DNA of 64,000 bases from Capsicum annuum (taxonomy: Eukaryota > Streptophyta > Magnoliopsida > Solanales > Solanaceae), in assembly GCF_002878395.1 (NCBI RefSeq), contig NW_025861658.1, positions 405,250-469,249 on the forward strand, in the 5' to 3' direction. Below, piece by piece: positions 13,001 to 25,254 of the stretch. Position numbers and translations under genes: made by a program. The notes under the pieces were generated by a model. It was not told the DNA's origin. It did not search any database and saw only the letters and a program-made list of their open reading frames with translations. How positions within the stretch are numbered: position 1 is the stretch's first letter; the number at the start of each line of letters is the position of its first letter.

Positions 13001-13733
13001 TTTTAAGATCTTAGACTATTTATGGTTCTTAGATCTTAAGGGAGTGATGTGGAATGGCCAAAATTATAGAAAAGAGGTTCTTTTATACCCTATCTAGGAC
13101 CTTGGCCGTCGCTATTGCAACATGTTACCTCACTATTGTAACATATTTTTCCTTTCACATGATTCGTGATTGCAACACCCCTTTATTGTTGTGGCATCTC
13201 TTCTGCACGTCTAGTAGCAGTCATGGTCGAAAGTCTCACTATCATGGTGCACCATATTTTCCAAGTCTAAAAATGGACTCAACTGGGTACTATAGATTTG
13301 TTTGAAATCTCATATACACAACTGAACTATGTAACCACAATAAATTAGACCTTCTAAACTGAATGACAAACTTGAATTTTCTATCCGAGTTTATTTTGAA
13401 AAAATATGGGTCCCATACCTATATTTCATTTCCTTAGCTTTTTAACAAATAGTTCAAAATGAGTTTGGGTTCCTCGAGACCTAAATAAACTTAGACTAAT
13501 ATTGATATTCTAGAGCTACTAGTATAGTCAAAATTTGCATGTAAGATTATTTTACTAAATTTTTTTCCATGTGGCCATTTAGAACCAGTAAAGACTTAAA
13601 AATAGGGAATCTACTCTAAAATTGAAACAAACTACTCGATAATCAAACTACTAGTCCCAGCAAGTCATAAGTGACTTGGAGAAACTATATAAAAGCACTA
13701 ATAATGAAAATAAGTAGAAATATGGATAGTGTC
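10061..13733 (-). mobile_element. 5' LTR of element B
   Basis: It starts TGTCATGATTCAATT beside the primer site. The same start (a degenerate CACGATCCAATT followed by CATGATGGCACC) is seen in LTR H at 37798, so B and H are related families. Homology to H and G reaches at least 13430; the outer end is not sharply defined and may lie between about 13450 and 13733. It holds a 40-bp tandem array (11333-11572) and a cluster of CTATTGCAACA-like repeats (13110-13250). No coding sequence is seen. Confidence 0.65.
11333..11572. repeat. Six-copy ~40-bp minisatellite in LTR B
   Basis: CCTTGT-type cores at 11344, 11383, 11423, about 11463, 11502 and 11542 are spaced 39-40 bp apart, each in a unit like TCCTTCGGCCTTGTCGGGTA followed by an ATATCAT-rich tail. 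The copies are diverged. Confidence 0.75.
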
Positions 13734-14261
13734 TTAAAGGGTCATTTTATTTTGGTGTTGACCTAGAGAGGTTTTTAATTTTTCTTTTAGGATTGCTGTG
13801 TTCATCTCTTGGTGATGGCATGTTTTTGGTGTATTTATTATGTTAGATAATTCTTGCCACTTTGTGGTTCTTGTTCTTATGGAGTTAAGAGAGTTAGAGA
13901 TAGGTGATATTTCTTGTGACCAATTCTTAATTTGGCAAATTAGAAATTCTTTATCTTGAGTTACTTGGTTCATTTTTTGGTAGTGGTCTTGAGCTTGACA
14001 TTGGTGCCAAGCTTCATACTTTCTTCCTTGGTGAGGTAATTCTTGGGGTGATTAAGTTAAGATTTCCTTTTTTTGTGGATTTAGGAAATTATTATTTTAG
14101 AATTTGTTCGATCTAATAAAACTTGGTTGAGTGCTTCTACTTGGTGAAATATGCTTAGATATTCTTTGCCAAGATGGAGTATTGGATTGATTAATTTTTG
14201 GCTAAGGTTGCATCTCTCTAAGTTGCTAAATTTTTTTGTAATTGCTAGTATGGTTTGAAAA
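13734..14261 (-). pseudogene. Unidentified antisense coding-like remnant
   Basis: Two minus-strand frames, 14261-14081 (the part outside LTR C) and about 14033-13734, read hydrophilic sequence rich in Gln, Asn and Lys, for example YLSIFHQVEALNQVLLDRT and KYEAWHQCQAQDHYQKMNQ. They look like pieces of one protein separated by a frame change. The plus strand is strikingly T/G-rich, as is 24012-25254 beyond element C. I do not recognise the family. A gag-like or structural protein of another retroelement is possible, and so is chance. Confidence 0.3.
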
Positions 14262-16713
14262 TAAAATACCTTGGGTTCTGGAACCTTAGAAAATTTCCTG
14301 GATTTCTTATTTCTGGACATCATACGACTAGAGGCTACTAGTCATCTATAATCAGGTGTTGGTAAGTGAGTTGGATTAGTTTAGTATCGGTATGACTTGG
14401 GTGGGTACGTGTCCTGTGGTGGGTGATGAGTTGTATGGTTGGTTTTTTATTTCACTTAATGTGAGACTTCATAACTTAACTTTGATCTTAGTATGAGTGG
14501 CCTACTATAGATCTTAAGATAAGGTAAGAGTGGTATAATCCAACTCGTATGTTGGACAGTGTGAACCCGATTTTGTCTAAGGTACTATTTATAGGTACTA
14601 ATCATATGATTGTGTACAATTGGGAATTTTGAGTCGTAGGTCGGTCATTATGGGGGTTTAGATTCTACTTGGGGTATGAGTGGTAAGTACCACTTATACC
14701 CTAGGGTACATACATAGAGGGGGGTAATACCCTCTTGTGGTTAATTAATACAGTTTAAGTTGGAGGTAATCTGGATATTTCACCTTATAAATCCTTGAGA
14801 CCCCATGATGTAAAACAATTTTCTGGGACTTTATTAACCTATTTCAAATCAATCAAATACTCTGCCTTCTCTCAAAATATCTCAAGGCTCTTGCATTTAG
14901 CAAAAGCTAAGAATTCCTTCAAGGTGGTCAATTGAGGCTCATAGGAGTGATTTCTTTTCATTTTCTTCTTAATATAAGAAAAAAATACTTTTCCCTTGTT
15001 GTTAGTTCCAACTAAAGAAATGTTTTATGAATTGCTTTCATGTGATAATTGTTGTATGGTTTTGGGTTTTCAAATACATGTTGGGGATTTTTGTTATAAT
15101 GGTTTAGTTATGGTTTTTTGATGTTTTAATTATGGATTTACATATTTAAATGGCAGTTTGGACTTTTGATTGCATGGGAATGGTTAATTGGTACTTGGTT
15201 TTCGTTTTAGAAACACTATGCCCTCTATGTGTTTGATAAAATGCCTATGAGAATGCCTTCACTATATTATTGACTTTTAATGGAACTATTGCATGGTACA
15301 ACTTGGTAATGGAACCCTAAATCATATATATGGTTTAAATAGTTAGGAATGGTCAAATGGTAATATCTTAGTGGTTATGGATGGTTTAATGGAAACTTAT
15401 ATGGGGTTCAAGGGAATCCCCCAAGAAATCTAAGTAATTATCATACTTACGGGGTACATGGAAATCCCCCAATAATAAAAATGTAATCTATGGGTATATG
15501 GGAATTCCCTCTTCTCTAAAAGGTTGGCTAAGGACATTGCTTACAAACTATAGTCGGTATGATGATACCACTACTTATAGCCTTGGTTAATAATAAATGG
15601 AATGGTGGTTTGGTTGTGTAATAATTATTTTAATTAGGTAATAATGGTCAGGAGTGATAGCTAATCGTGAAGGTGTGCGTCCTATGGATGGACAATGGAA
15701 ACTTCTATTTGTCGATATGAGGATTTGGTCATGATGATCGTATAGGGTATATTTGAATCATCTAAGTTGCCAATTGCATATGTATCATGGTGAGCGAAGG
15801 GTACTTAGGAATCCCCTACTCTTATTGTATCTCCAGTTTATGTAGCTTCTAGTATTGTACAATATTCAGGGGGTTACATTGATCCATATAGCCCGTGGAT
15901 GGCTCTAGGATGGTTAAGGTACACATACCTAGGTTAATGGTCTTAAATGCATGCTAAACCTGATTCCATTTTTTTAGTAGAGTTATATATATATGTATGT
16001 ATTACTATGAATGAATATGGTTGGTTTACTTGGTTTTAAAGGTTGGCCTTGTTTTATCCTTATCTTGAGTACTTGCTTGCATTCCCTCATTAAACTATCT
16101 TTGAGATGTTGCATCCAGAAATGATGTGGGAATCAGCCATTCTACTCTTCCTACTTAGTGATGAATTTAGGATTAGCTATTGGATTAAAGTGGTGAGCTT
16201 CCATACTTTGAAAGGCTCCATTTTATTTCATGGACGTCTTTACATACTTTGGTTTTTTCATAGACATTGGTTTTGGCTATGGTCGGGGGCATATCCTAAC
16301 CAGATATTGTTTTTCTTTTAGTTAGAGGCTTTATGGAACTACTATGGGTTTGAATGAGTGGTGTCAGTATTGGTGTCAGTATTAGTATTGGCATTGGTAT
16401 TAGGGATGATACTATTTGATTAAATTTATGATTGTTCCATCATTTATGCTATGTTATGGGCTGGAACTTAGTTATTATATTAGTTTGGTTATAGTTATTG
16501 GTTAGTATTTGATGGTTGGACTTATTTGGGTAGGTCACAGTTATAGACCTATCCCATAGTCTACAATTATAATAAATGCTATCATTGTATACATTTGGAA
16601 TTCATTCGACTCAAGGTTTGTATTCGACAGTTGGGTTAGGTAACGGGGGTAGTCCCAGGTCCTTGTTGGACTTTGATGCCTATTATAGAAAGGCCCAAGT
16701 TTGGGTCATGTCA
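14262..16713 (+). mobile_element. 5' LTR of element C
   Basis: It is homologous along its whole length to 21570-24011. Both copies start TAAAA(T/C)AC and end GGGTCATGTCA, and share the phrase GAAAATTTCCTGGATTT near the start. They differ visibly throughout, so the insertion is old. U3 holds GGTA(C/T)GAGTGG repeats, direct and inverted, at 14491-14710. A candidate AATAAA signal lies at 16571. No protein is encoded. Confidence 0.88.
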
Positions 16714-16716
16714 AGT

Positions 16717-16730
16717 TTGTATCATATCTT
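16717..16730 (+). other. Primer-binding site of element C (decayed tRNA-iMet type)
   Basis: TTGTATCATATC lies three bases after the LTR end and matches 9 of 12 core bases of the initiator-Met site. Confidence 0.5.
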
Positions 16731-16924
16731 TAGATTCTTGTTTAATTGGGTGTCCACAAAGTCATGTCGAGTAGAGTCTCTTTTAAGGGTATGCAGGACG
16801 CCATACTTATAAGGGAGAGGCTACAAGGCAGTTTGTAAATATTTCTCTTCTTTGTGTTCTATTTTCAACCTTGGGGTTTGAGCCTTAAAATATTCTCTAA
16901 TTTCATTTGTTTGCTTTTCAGATT

Positions 16925-18060
16925 ATGCCTTGATGATTTAAAGTTCATGGAAAATCTTATGTCCCAATTGGGGAAGATATTGATGGGACACACTCTAATT
17001 AGGGGATCCATACTCAGTCCATAGGTTCATCCCCTGATATTTCTAGAGTTCCACTAATTTTTTCTCGTCCTACACAGGCCGACGTGATGAATGCAAAGTT
17101 TGATTAGTCGATCTATATGATTGCTTAGTTGGTTGCTTCTCAGGTTGAGCATGGTGCATATGTTATTCCATCTTCTAAGGCTATAAGGTTTTCCTAGTTC
17201 ATGAAAATGATTTCTCCAAACTTTACTGGTATTAAGGTGGAGGAGGATTCTCAGGATTTTTTTGATGAGATGGAAAAAATTTTCAATTCATTTTTGTACC
17301 TCTTATTTTCTTAGAAGTTGAGAGAAGCAAAAATAGAGGAGTTTGTTAATCTAAAATAGGGAAAGCTATCAATCAAGGATTATGCCATAAAATTTTACTA
17401 GTTTTCTAGGTATGCTCCAGAATTAGTATCTAATATGAGTGCTAGGATAAGAAAATTTTCTTTAAGACTATCTCGGGATATGATATTTCAAAGAACCACT
17501 GCATTGCTAATCAAGGACCTAGATATTTGGAGGTTTATTGTCCATATGCAGTAGGTGGAGAAGGAAAATAAAAAGCAAGTTGAGATAGGTAAAAGGCAGG
17601 GTAAGAGGCTCAAGTTCTCTGACCAAGGTTAGAGTCAATAGCTAAGTGGTCGAGATGGTGGTAAATGGCCAAAGAAGATGTTAGAAAGTTCTGGTTCTTT
17701 CTCCATAGCTAGTGATCCTTAGCTGAAGCCATCGAGAAATAGGTATTAGTAGGGTTGCGACAACATTAGGGCATAGGGTGCCTAATCTCAAGAAAGTAGG
17801 GCACTGTCAGCTTTATCATGTCCTCCTTGTAGATTCTGTAGTCGATTTTATCGGGGATTCTCTGGTGAGGAGAGGGATAGGTTCTTCAAATATGGTCATC
17901 CAGGCAATATGCTTGGAAATTGTCCAGTTTGTAAGGTTGCTTTGGGAGCGAATAAGATTTTGGTTTCCTCTTTCTCTGCTCCTGCATTGAAGGGTGCTAC
18001 TTCTACATCTATTTTTCCTTCTGGTATCAGAATAGGATGGAATCAGTTGTATACTCTTGC
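16925..18060 (+). pseudogene. Element C gag, one frame with C-to-T-type stops
   Basis: An ATG at 16925 opens a frame that can be followed without a frame change to about 18215, past the gag/protease boundary. It reads a gag core (FMKMISPNFTGIKVEEDSQ near 17200, SIKDYAIKFY near 17370, SRYAPEL near 17410), a basic linker and a broken zinc knuckle (FFKYGHPGNMLGNCP near 17885; the first two Cys are Phe and Tyr, and the His is Asn). The segment around 17290-17310 seems to lack residues usual in the family. Seventeen of the 20 stops lie in this part. All are TAG, TGA or TAA at places where Gln or Arg is plausible. Expression as a protein is excluded. Confidence 0.85.
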
Positions 18061-18580
18061 TACCTGATAGGAATTTGAGGCATCGCCTGATGTCGTGACT
18101 AGTACATTACAACTCTTTTCTTGAGATATTTATTATTTACTTGATCCGAGGTCCACTTTTTTTTATGTGACCCCATTTATAGCGGTGTATTTTGGATTTA
18201 ATCTCGAGGTTATTTTGGATTTTTTTTGTTTCTACCTTGGTAGGTGACTCTGTGGTTGTTAAAAGAGTCTATAACGGGTGTGTGGTATCTGTTGGTAGTA
18301 AGGAGACTTTGATAGAATTGTATGAATTAGGTAAGGTGGAGTTTGATATCATTCTAGGGATGGATTTGTTAGACTCGTGCTATATGTCCTTAGATTGTCA
18401 GTCCCGTAAGGTTATCTGTAAGTTCCCTAGTGAACCAGCTTTTAAATGGGAGGGTGGTTCCTTAGATCCCATAGGGAAGTTTATATCATATCTTAGGGCT
18501 CTGAGGTTAATATCTAAAGGGTGTCTCTATCACTTGGTCGGGGCTAAAGACTCTAACTAAGAAGGTCCTTCTTTATATTC
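18061..18580 (+). pseudogene. Element C protease remnant
   Basis: YLLLDPRSTFFYVTPF (about 18130-18180) is the aspartic protease active-site region; the Asp remains but the following residues are altered. The frame shifts at a run of eight T near 18217-18224. A 122-codon open stretch (18192-18560) then reads VSTLVGDSVVVKRVY, IILGMDLLDSCY and the linker to RT (FISYLRALRLISKGCLYHLV). The order and spacing fit a Ty3/gypsy protease. Confidence 0.85.
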
Positions 18581-19330
18581 AGTTCCAGTGGTGAATGAGT
18601 TTTCTGCAGTATTTCTGGATGATATACCTGGTTTTCCACCAGATAGGGAGATTGAGTTTGGGATTTATTTAGTTCTAGTAACTCATCCAATATCTATTCC
18701 TTCTAATAGAATGGCTCCAGTTGAGTTTAGGGAACTCAAGAAGCAACTTAAGGATCTTTTAGATAAGGGTTTCATCCATCCTAGTGTGTTCTCAGGGGGG
18801 GGCACTGGTATTTTTTTGTATTTAAGAAGGATGGTTCCCTTCAGATGTGTATTAACTATCAATAGTTTAATAAGGTAACATTTAAGAACAAGTATCCTCT
18901 TCCAAGGATAGATGACTTGTTTGATCAGTTACAAGGTGCCAAACTCTTTTCTATAATACATCATCGTTCTAGGTATCATTAGTTTAAGAATAGGCAGGTG
19001 GATATCCCTAAGATATCATTTTGTACCTGGTATAGTCACTTTGACTTCTGTGTTATGTCATTTTGGTTGACCAATTCCCTGACGACATTCATGGAATTGA
19101 GGCACAAGGTCTTCCATTAATTTTTGGATCTTTTTGTCATTGTGTTCATTAATGACATTCTGGTGTACTCTAAGAGTGATGTGGATTATGCCAAATTCTC
19201 AAAGTAGGAATTTTGGATGAACACTGTCTCTTTTTTGGGCCATATTATTTCTTGTGAGGAATCATGGTGGATCCACTAAAGGTGGCAGTGGTTAAGAAGT
19301 GGCCTAGGACCATGTCTCTAAATGACATTT
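18581..19330 (+). pseudogene. Element C reverse transcriptase remnant
   Basis: EFSAVFLDDIPGFPPDREIE opens the RT region. It is followed by [32 protein letters not shown], a degraded VMSFWLTNS block and FVIVFINDILVYSKSD near 19130. The FIDD box reads FIND, so the first catalytic Asp is Asn. In-frame TAG codons occur at positions usually Gln, for example in the INYQ-stop-FNKV stretch near 18868. A run of seven G at about 18795 coincides with a frame change. Confidence 0.88.
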
Positions 19331-19880
19331 GAAGATTTTTTTGGTTTGGCTAGGAGGAAAGTTTCTTGACGATAGATACCCCATTGACAATGTTGACTCA
19401 GAAGAAAGTAAAGTTCTCTTGGTTTGATACTTGTGAAGGTAGTTTCGAGAAGATAAAGGATAATCTATATTCGGATCCATTTTTGACATTTTTTGAAGGG
19501 AATAAGCGGTTTGTGGTTTACTGCGATGCTTCCTAGGTGGGACTTGGTTGCATTTTTATGCAGCACGGTAAGGTGATTGCTTATGCTTCTAGGTAATTAA
19601 AAGTGCATGAGAGGAATTATCAAACTCATGATCTGGAATTGTTAATTGTGGTATTGGCATTGAAAATCTAGTAGCGTTATTTGTATAGAGTGTATGTGGA
19701 CATCATTTTTCTCATAATAGTCTATAATATGTGTTCATACTAAAGGTGCTTAACCTCAGGTAGAGGACATGGCTTAAGATTCTTAAGGACTATGATATGA
19801 GTCTTTACTATTATCCATGTAAGGTTAATGTTGTTACTGATGCTCTACACAGGTTATCCATGGGATGCTTAGCTCATGTG
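19331..19880 (+). pseudogene. Element C RNase H remnant
   Basis: The frame reads FVVYCDAS (about 19510), GCIFMQHGKVIAYASR, NYQTHDLELL and LKDYDMSLYYYP near the end, in the order of a Ty3/gypsy RNase H. The first catalytic Asp and the Glu of HDLEL are present. Several stops, including a TAG after AYASR near 19594, break it. The integrase pre-domain starts near 19900. Confidence 0.82.
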
Positions 19881-21290
19881 GATAAGGTGAGGTAGGATTT
19901 AGTGAAGGATATTCACTGTTTTTCTAATCTTGGAGTTTGCCATTTGGACACCGAGATTGGTGGTGTGTTGGTACAGAAAATGGTTCAATCGTCTCTTGGT
20001 GTAGAGATCAAGGAGAAGCAAATGGTAGATCCTACCTTGATGAAAATCAAGTGTGATATAGGTGGGAAAACGGTAATGGTATTTGGGATCAATGGTGATA
20101 GTACCTTGTGGTACCTAGGGAGGTTATGTGTTCCTGACGTCGATGATTTGCAAGAAAGGGTATTGGTTGAGGCAGATGAATTGTGCTACATCGGTCATCC
20201 CAGTTCGGCAAAAATGTATCATGATATCAAGGAGATATATTAGTGCAACAGAATATAGAAAGATGCGGCTAATTTTATGGGTAAGTGTTTAGTGTGTCAA
20301 TAAGTGAAAGCTGAGCACATGAGGCTTGGAGGCTTATATCAAGAGATTGAATTGCCGAAATAGAAATGGGAGGTGATCAATATGGATTTCATTATCGGTC
20401 TTCCTAGGTCTTAAAACCAATTTGATCAAATTTAGGTCATCATGGATAGGATGACGAAGTTAGCTCACTTCTTCCCAATGAGGACTAACTTTGTGATAGA
20501 GGATTATTCAAAGGTTTATCTTCATGTGATTCTGAAGCTGCATGGGCTACTTTTTCAATTATCTCTAATTGTGGTATGTAGTTTTCATCTCAATTTTGGC
20601 AGTCATTTCAGAATGGGCTGGGTACCAAGGTCAGTCTGAGTACTGCTTTCCACCCACAGACGGATGGCCAAGATAAAGGAACCATTTACACATTAGAAAA
20701 TATGCTTCGTGCATATGTGATTGATTATGGTTGTAATTTGGTTGAGCATATACCTCTTGTCAATCTTGCTTAGAACAATAGCTATTATCCTAGTATTTGG
20801 ATAACCCCTTTTGAGGCATTGTATGGTAAGAGCTGTAGATCTCCTATTAGGTAGTTTGAGCTTAGTGAGGCTGATATGTTTTGCCCAAATTTGGTTTATC
20901 AGTCTACAGAAAAGGTGATGGTGATTTGAGATAGGCCTAAGGCTACCCAAAGTCGCTAAAATTCATATGCAAATATAAGTCATAGGGAATTAGAGTTTGA
21001 GGTTGGGAATAGGGTGTTCCTAAAGGTGTTTACCATAAAGGGAGTAATACGGTTTGAGAAAAGGGGAAGCTTAGTCTTTGGTATATTGGTCCTTATGTGG
21101 TTTTGAGGAGGTTTGGCAATGTTGTGTATCAATTGTAGTTGCCCTCTAGTTTGAGCTCCATCCATCCGATATTCCATGTCTCTATATTGACGATGTGTAT
21201 AGGTGATCCTTCTTTCACTATTCTTTTTGAATGATTGGGTATACCGAATTTTCTGTCTTATGAGGTGATCCCGGTTAATATTGTGGATCA
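19881..21290 (+). pseudogene. Element C integrase remnant
   Basis: The open stretch 19902-20243 reads the linker and zinc-binding start (DIHCFSNLGVCHL, LCVPDVDDLQERV, GHPSSAKMYHDI). The core follows with NMDFIIGLP near 20384 and DRMTKLAHFFPMRTN at about 20440-20480. The region of the second catalytic Asp (20560-20600) is degraded. A C-terminal domain with MGVIRFEKRG-like and SLSSIHPIFHVS-like stretches runs to about 21190. Stops and frame changes are frequent. Confidence 0.82.
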
Positions 21291-21420
21291 ATAGGTTCAT
21301 TGGTTGTGGATCAGGGACGTAGCTTCTATAAAGGTTCTATGGCAGAACCACAAGGTGGAAAAAGCTACTTGGGAAGTGGAAGAGGACATGAAGTCTAACT
21401 ATCTACACTTTTTTTTGCCC
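21291..21420 (+). pseudogene. Element C chromodomain-like C-terminus
   Basis: VLWQNHKVEKATWEVEEDMK (about 21330-21395) is the hallmark end of a chromovirus integrase. Such chromodomains are thought to steer integration to heterochromatin, which fits the nested setting here. Confidence 0.75.
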
Positions 21421-21551
21421 CGGATATTCATGCAAAAAGTATGTGTTCTTTATCACATATTTATTTTCTAACATAGTTAAAGAATAGATTGATGTTTAAT
21501 AATGCAAAAAATCGTGCTTGTGCTTACCATACCCATTATTTGTGGACAAAT

Positions 21552-21568
21552 GATCCTAGTGGGGGAGA
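21552..21568 (+). other. Polypurine tract of element C
   Basis: GATCCTAGTGGGGGAGA lies directly before the 3' LTR. Related tracts precede the LTRs of E (42735) and, inverted, D and D3. Confidence 0.8.
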
Positions 21569-21569
21569 C

Positions 21570-24011
21570 TAAAACACTTTGTGTTTTGGAACCATAGAAA
21601 ATTTCCTGGATTTTTGGTTTCTGGACATCTTACGACTAGGGGTACTAGTCATATGATATGGTACGATTGGTATAGTCTTGGTGGTATGTTAACCAGTATT
21701 GGTTGGATTGGTTTTGGGTGTGGGTATGATTTGTGGTGGTAGAGTCATATAGTGGGTGATGGGTTGTATGGTTGGGTTTTCCTTCACTAAATCTTAAATG
21801 TAGTAACTTATCTTTGATCTATGGATGAGTAGATCGCCATAGGTCGTGAGATAAGGTACGAGTGGTATATTCCAACTCGTATATTGGACAGTGTCAACGC
21901 CTCTTAGTTTTATCTAAGGTATGGTTTATGGATATCAATCATAGGATTAGGTATGAGTTGGACTTTGGAGTCATAGTTTGGTCAGTGTGGGGTTGATATT
22001 TTTCTTGGGGTATGAGTGGTGGGTTCACTCGTACCTAGGGTACGAATGGGGGGTCATACCCTCCCATGGGTAATTAATAAAATTTAAGTTGGGGGTAATC
22101 TAGATATCTACCCTTATGACTCCTTGGGACATCACGACTTTAAATATTTTTTGGGGCTTCATTAACCTATTCTTAATCAATCAAACACTCTAAACTAACT
22201 CGAAATATCTCAAGGCCCTTGGATTTAGCAAAAGCTAGGTTTCCTTCAAGGTGGTCAATTGAGGATCATAAGAATTATTTCTTCTTATCTTCTTCTTAAT
22301 GTAAGGCAAGATACTTCTCTCTCATTGTTAGTTGTAACTAAAGGAATGTTTTATAGATTGCTTTTATGCGATAATTGATGTATGGATTTGGGTTTTCAAA
22401 TATATGTTGCGTTTTTTGATTATAATGGTGTAGTTATTGTTTTCCCATGATTTAATTATGTATTTACATGTTTTATAGTTGTTTGGACATTTGGTTGCAC
22501 GGTAATGGTTAATTGGTACTTGGTTTTGGTTTTGGAAACACTATGCCCCTAATGTGTATGAAAAAATGCCTAATGAGAATGCTTTTACAGTATTATTGGA
22601 CATTTAATGGACCTATTGAATGGTACAACTTGGTAATTGAACCCTAAAGTGTATCTATGGTTTAAATTATTTGGAATAGTCAAATGGTCATAACTTAGTG
22701 GTTATGGTTGGTTTAATTGAAAGCCTTCTGGGGTATAAGGGAATCCCTAAGTAAGCTAAGTAATGAACATACTTTTGGGGTACATGGGAAACCCATAAGC
22801 TAACTTTATAATGTAATCAATGGGTACATGGGAATCCCTTTTTCTCCAAAAGGTTGGCTAGAGACATTGCTTGCAAGTTATTATTGGTATGATGATACCT
22901 CTACTTATAGCCTTGGTTAATAATAAATGGAATGGTGGTTTGGTTGTGTGGTAATGGTTTTATTTGGGAAATAATAGCGGGGTGTGATAGTTAACCGTGA
23001 AAGTATGAGTCCAATTGACGGACACTAAAAAATCATTTTTGCTGATACATGGATTTGGTCACGATGACTGTACAGGGTACATGGGAATCCCTTAAGTTAC
23101 AAATTATATATATGTATCATGGAGAGCGAAGGGCATTTGGGAATCCCCTACTCCAATAGTATCTCTGATTCATGTGGCTACACATTGAGGCTCGTGGGTA
23201 CTTCTAAGATGGTTAAGCTACACATACCCAGGTTAATAGTTTTAAATGTATGCTAAACCCAATTGCCTCTTCCCAGTATGATTATATATATATATGTATG
23301 TATGGTTGTGAATTACATATGGTTGGTTTACTTGGTTTTAAATGTTGGCCTTACTTTATCCTTAACCTGAGTACTCTCTAGCATTCACCTGCTACCCTAT
23401 GTTCAGGTAGCTGTATCCCATGCAATGTAGGAACCATCCATTCTACTCCTCCTACTTAGTGATAGAATTCGGGATCAACTATTGGATAGAATTAGTGATC
23501 TTCCATTCTTCAGAAGACTCCATTTAATATCATGGATGCCCTTACATACTTTTGTTATTTCATAGACATTGGTTTTGGCTATGGTTTAGGGCATGTCCCA
23601 ATTGGATATTATTTTCCTTTTGGTTAGAGGCTTTGTGGAACTACTATTTGTTGGAATGGGCAGTGTCGATATTGGTGCTAGCCTTAGCATTGGTATTAGG
23701 GCTGATACCGTTTGATTGAATTTATGATTTTTTAATAATTTTATGTTGTTTTATAGGCAGGAACTTTGTTATTATATCGGTATGGTTATGGTTGTTGGTT
23801 TTTATTGGATGGTTGAACTTGTTTGGGTTAGTCACAATTATAGACCTATCCTAAAGTCATGATTTATAATAAATGCTATCTTGTTATATGTTCAGAATTT
23901 ATCTAACTCAAGGTATGTGTTTGGCGGTTGGGTTAGGTAATGGGAGTGGTCCTCAATCCTGGTTAGACTTGGGATGCCCATTAAGACAATGCCCTATTTC
24001 GGGTCATGTCA
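21570..24011 (+). mobile_element. 3' LTR of element C
   Basis: This 2.44-kb partner of 14262-16713 follows the polypurine tract and ends GGGTCATGTCA. The bases after it (GCAAT) do not match those before the 5' LTR, so the target-site duplication has eroded or the ends are imprecise. U3 holds GGTACGAGTGGTA, CCAACTCGTA and CACTCGTACC at 21855-22040. Confidence 0.88.
23868..23913 (+). terminator. Candidate polyadenylation block in LTR C
   Basis: AATAAA (23868-23873) is followed by ATCTTGTTATATG (23878-23890) and GAATTTATCTAACTCAAGG. A very similar block lies near the 3' end of LTR E (44912) and, inverted, at 45087 and 55061. Conservation between families suggests a function at the R/U5 boundary, but it is not shown. 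Confidence 0.35.
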
Positions 24012-25254
24012 GCAATCTTAGAGAGTTATTAGGTATGTTTTTGTGATCTATGTTTTTATCCAGTGATTTATCCTCTATGGTGATTTTGTTCTTCAGTTGC
24101 ATTTTGATTTTGATTTTGGCATGATTTTGTTAGGATGTGTATGATCTTGATGGTCAGGTCAATTTGAATATTTGGCATTAGTTTGGACTTGTTGTCACAG
24201 TTTTGGATTTGGTGGCTTGGGATAGGGATTTGGTATTTATATTAGATTTAGAGTATGAATTCTTACTCATCTTCAGGTGGTTTGGGATAGTTGATATTGA
24301 GCAGTTCAGCCTTGGTGTTGAGATTTCATCTTGGAGTTGTAGATTTTGAGTGCAACCTTCATGTTTAGATTTGCCTTAGTTAGGATTTCATATATGGGCT
24401 GGATGAGCCTACTCTGTGATTACCTATTTAGTTTTCTTGAGTTTGATATATTACTGTTGATGATTGTTCAGATGATAGCCTATGTACACGATATTGGTTC
24501 CTTTAGCATTAAAGAAGAGTTCTTAGTTTTGGTTGAGATTTTTAGATGATATACTCAGCGGGAGTAGTATGCTTGAGTATTGATGGACACTCGAATAGAT
24601 TATTTAGTGATAAGTACTTCTGCTACAGACTCCTGGATTTGAGTTTCGATTATTATCTAGACAAGTGTTAACATTAGCATAGATTGCATACCTTGGTTAC
24701 CTCAATCTATGTGCCTAGGTTGAACTTTATAGGTTTATTCTCATGGTTGCCATATGGATTTTTTGTGGGTCAACTTCAGTTCTTTGAGTTTTTAGTGATG
24801 GGATTGCATGAATGAAACTTAGGTGAGTCTCTTCTTCGTTTGGAGTAGGTAGATAATGTGGGAAGGCAAAAAAAGGTTATACATAGATTTGGAGTTGGTT
24901 GCTTGACTTGTGCCATAGTTTGACTTTGATTTGGATGAGCCTTTGGTGGGCTGTTCTTGTATCGGTATGGTATTAGTCTGTCATGGTTCAAATTTTTGTG
25001 TATCAGCCTTTCTCAATTTAGCTGGAGGCCAGTTGGTGGCTGAGGTCTAGGTTTGGTTATTTGAGAAGTAAAGTGCGGAGGATGGTTGAAAAGGGGACAC
25101 ATGTGGCAAAATCTTTTAGAAGTATTCTCTCTTCTTGAAGGTTATCTGGGATGTCATGCTTGGAGCATGCAAGCTGAGTACCTCATCTTTTCATGCTTTT
25201 TCGATCTTTCTATCCACTGACTTTTGCAGACGAAAGTCCTTTTAGTAGTCAATA
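24012..25254 (+). mobile_element. 3' non-coding region of element I
   Basis: T/G-rich on the plus strand, with no pol motif that I can read. The end (GACGAAAGTCCTTTTAGTAG, 25218-25237) resembles the sequence that precedes the LTR in Ty3/gypsy elements whose LTR begins TGTAACGAC, and such an LTR start follows at 25255. Element C probably inserted into this element, because similar T/G-rich sequence lies at 13734-14261 on its other side. The open stretches at 24346-24549 and 24776-24991 look like chance. Confidence 0.45.

Noticed and set aside
13054..13305. 83-codon plus-strand open stretch with a start
   Set aside because: It lies wholly in LTR B over the repeated CTATTGCAACA cluster; it has no domain and is in no coding context.
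20693..21300. Two minus-strand open stretches of 85 and 106 codons
   Set aside because: They are antisense shadows of the element C integrase C-terminus.
14257..24016. Target-site duplication for element C
   Set aside because: Pentamers outside the two LTRs do not match, so no duplication is claimed.
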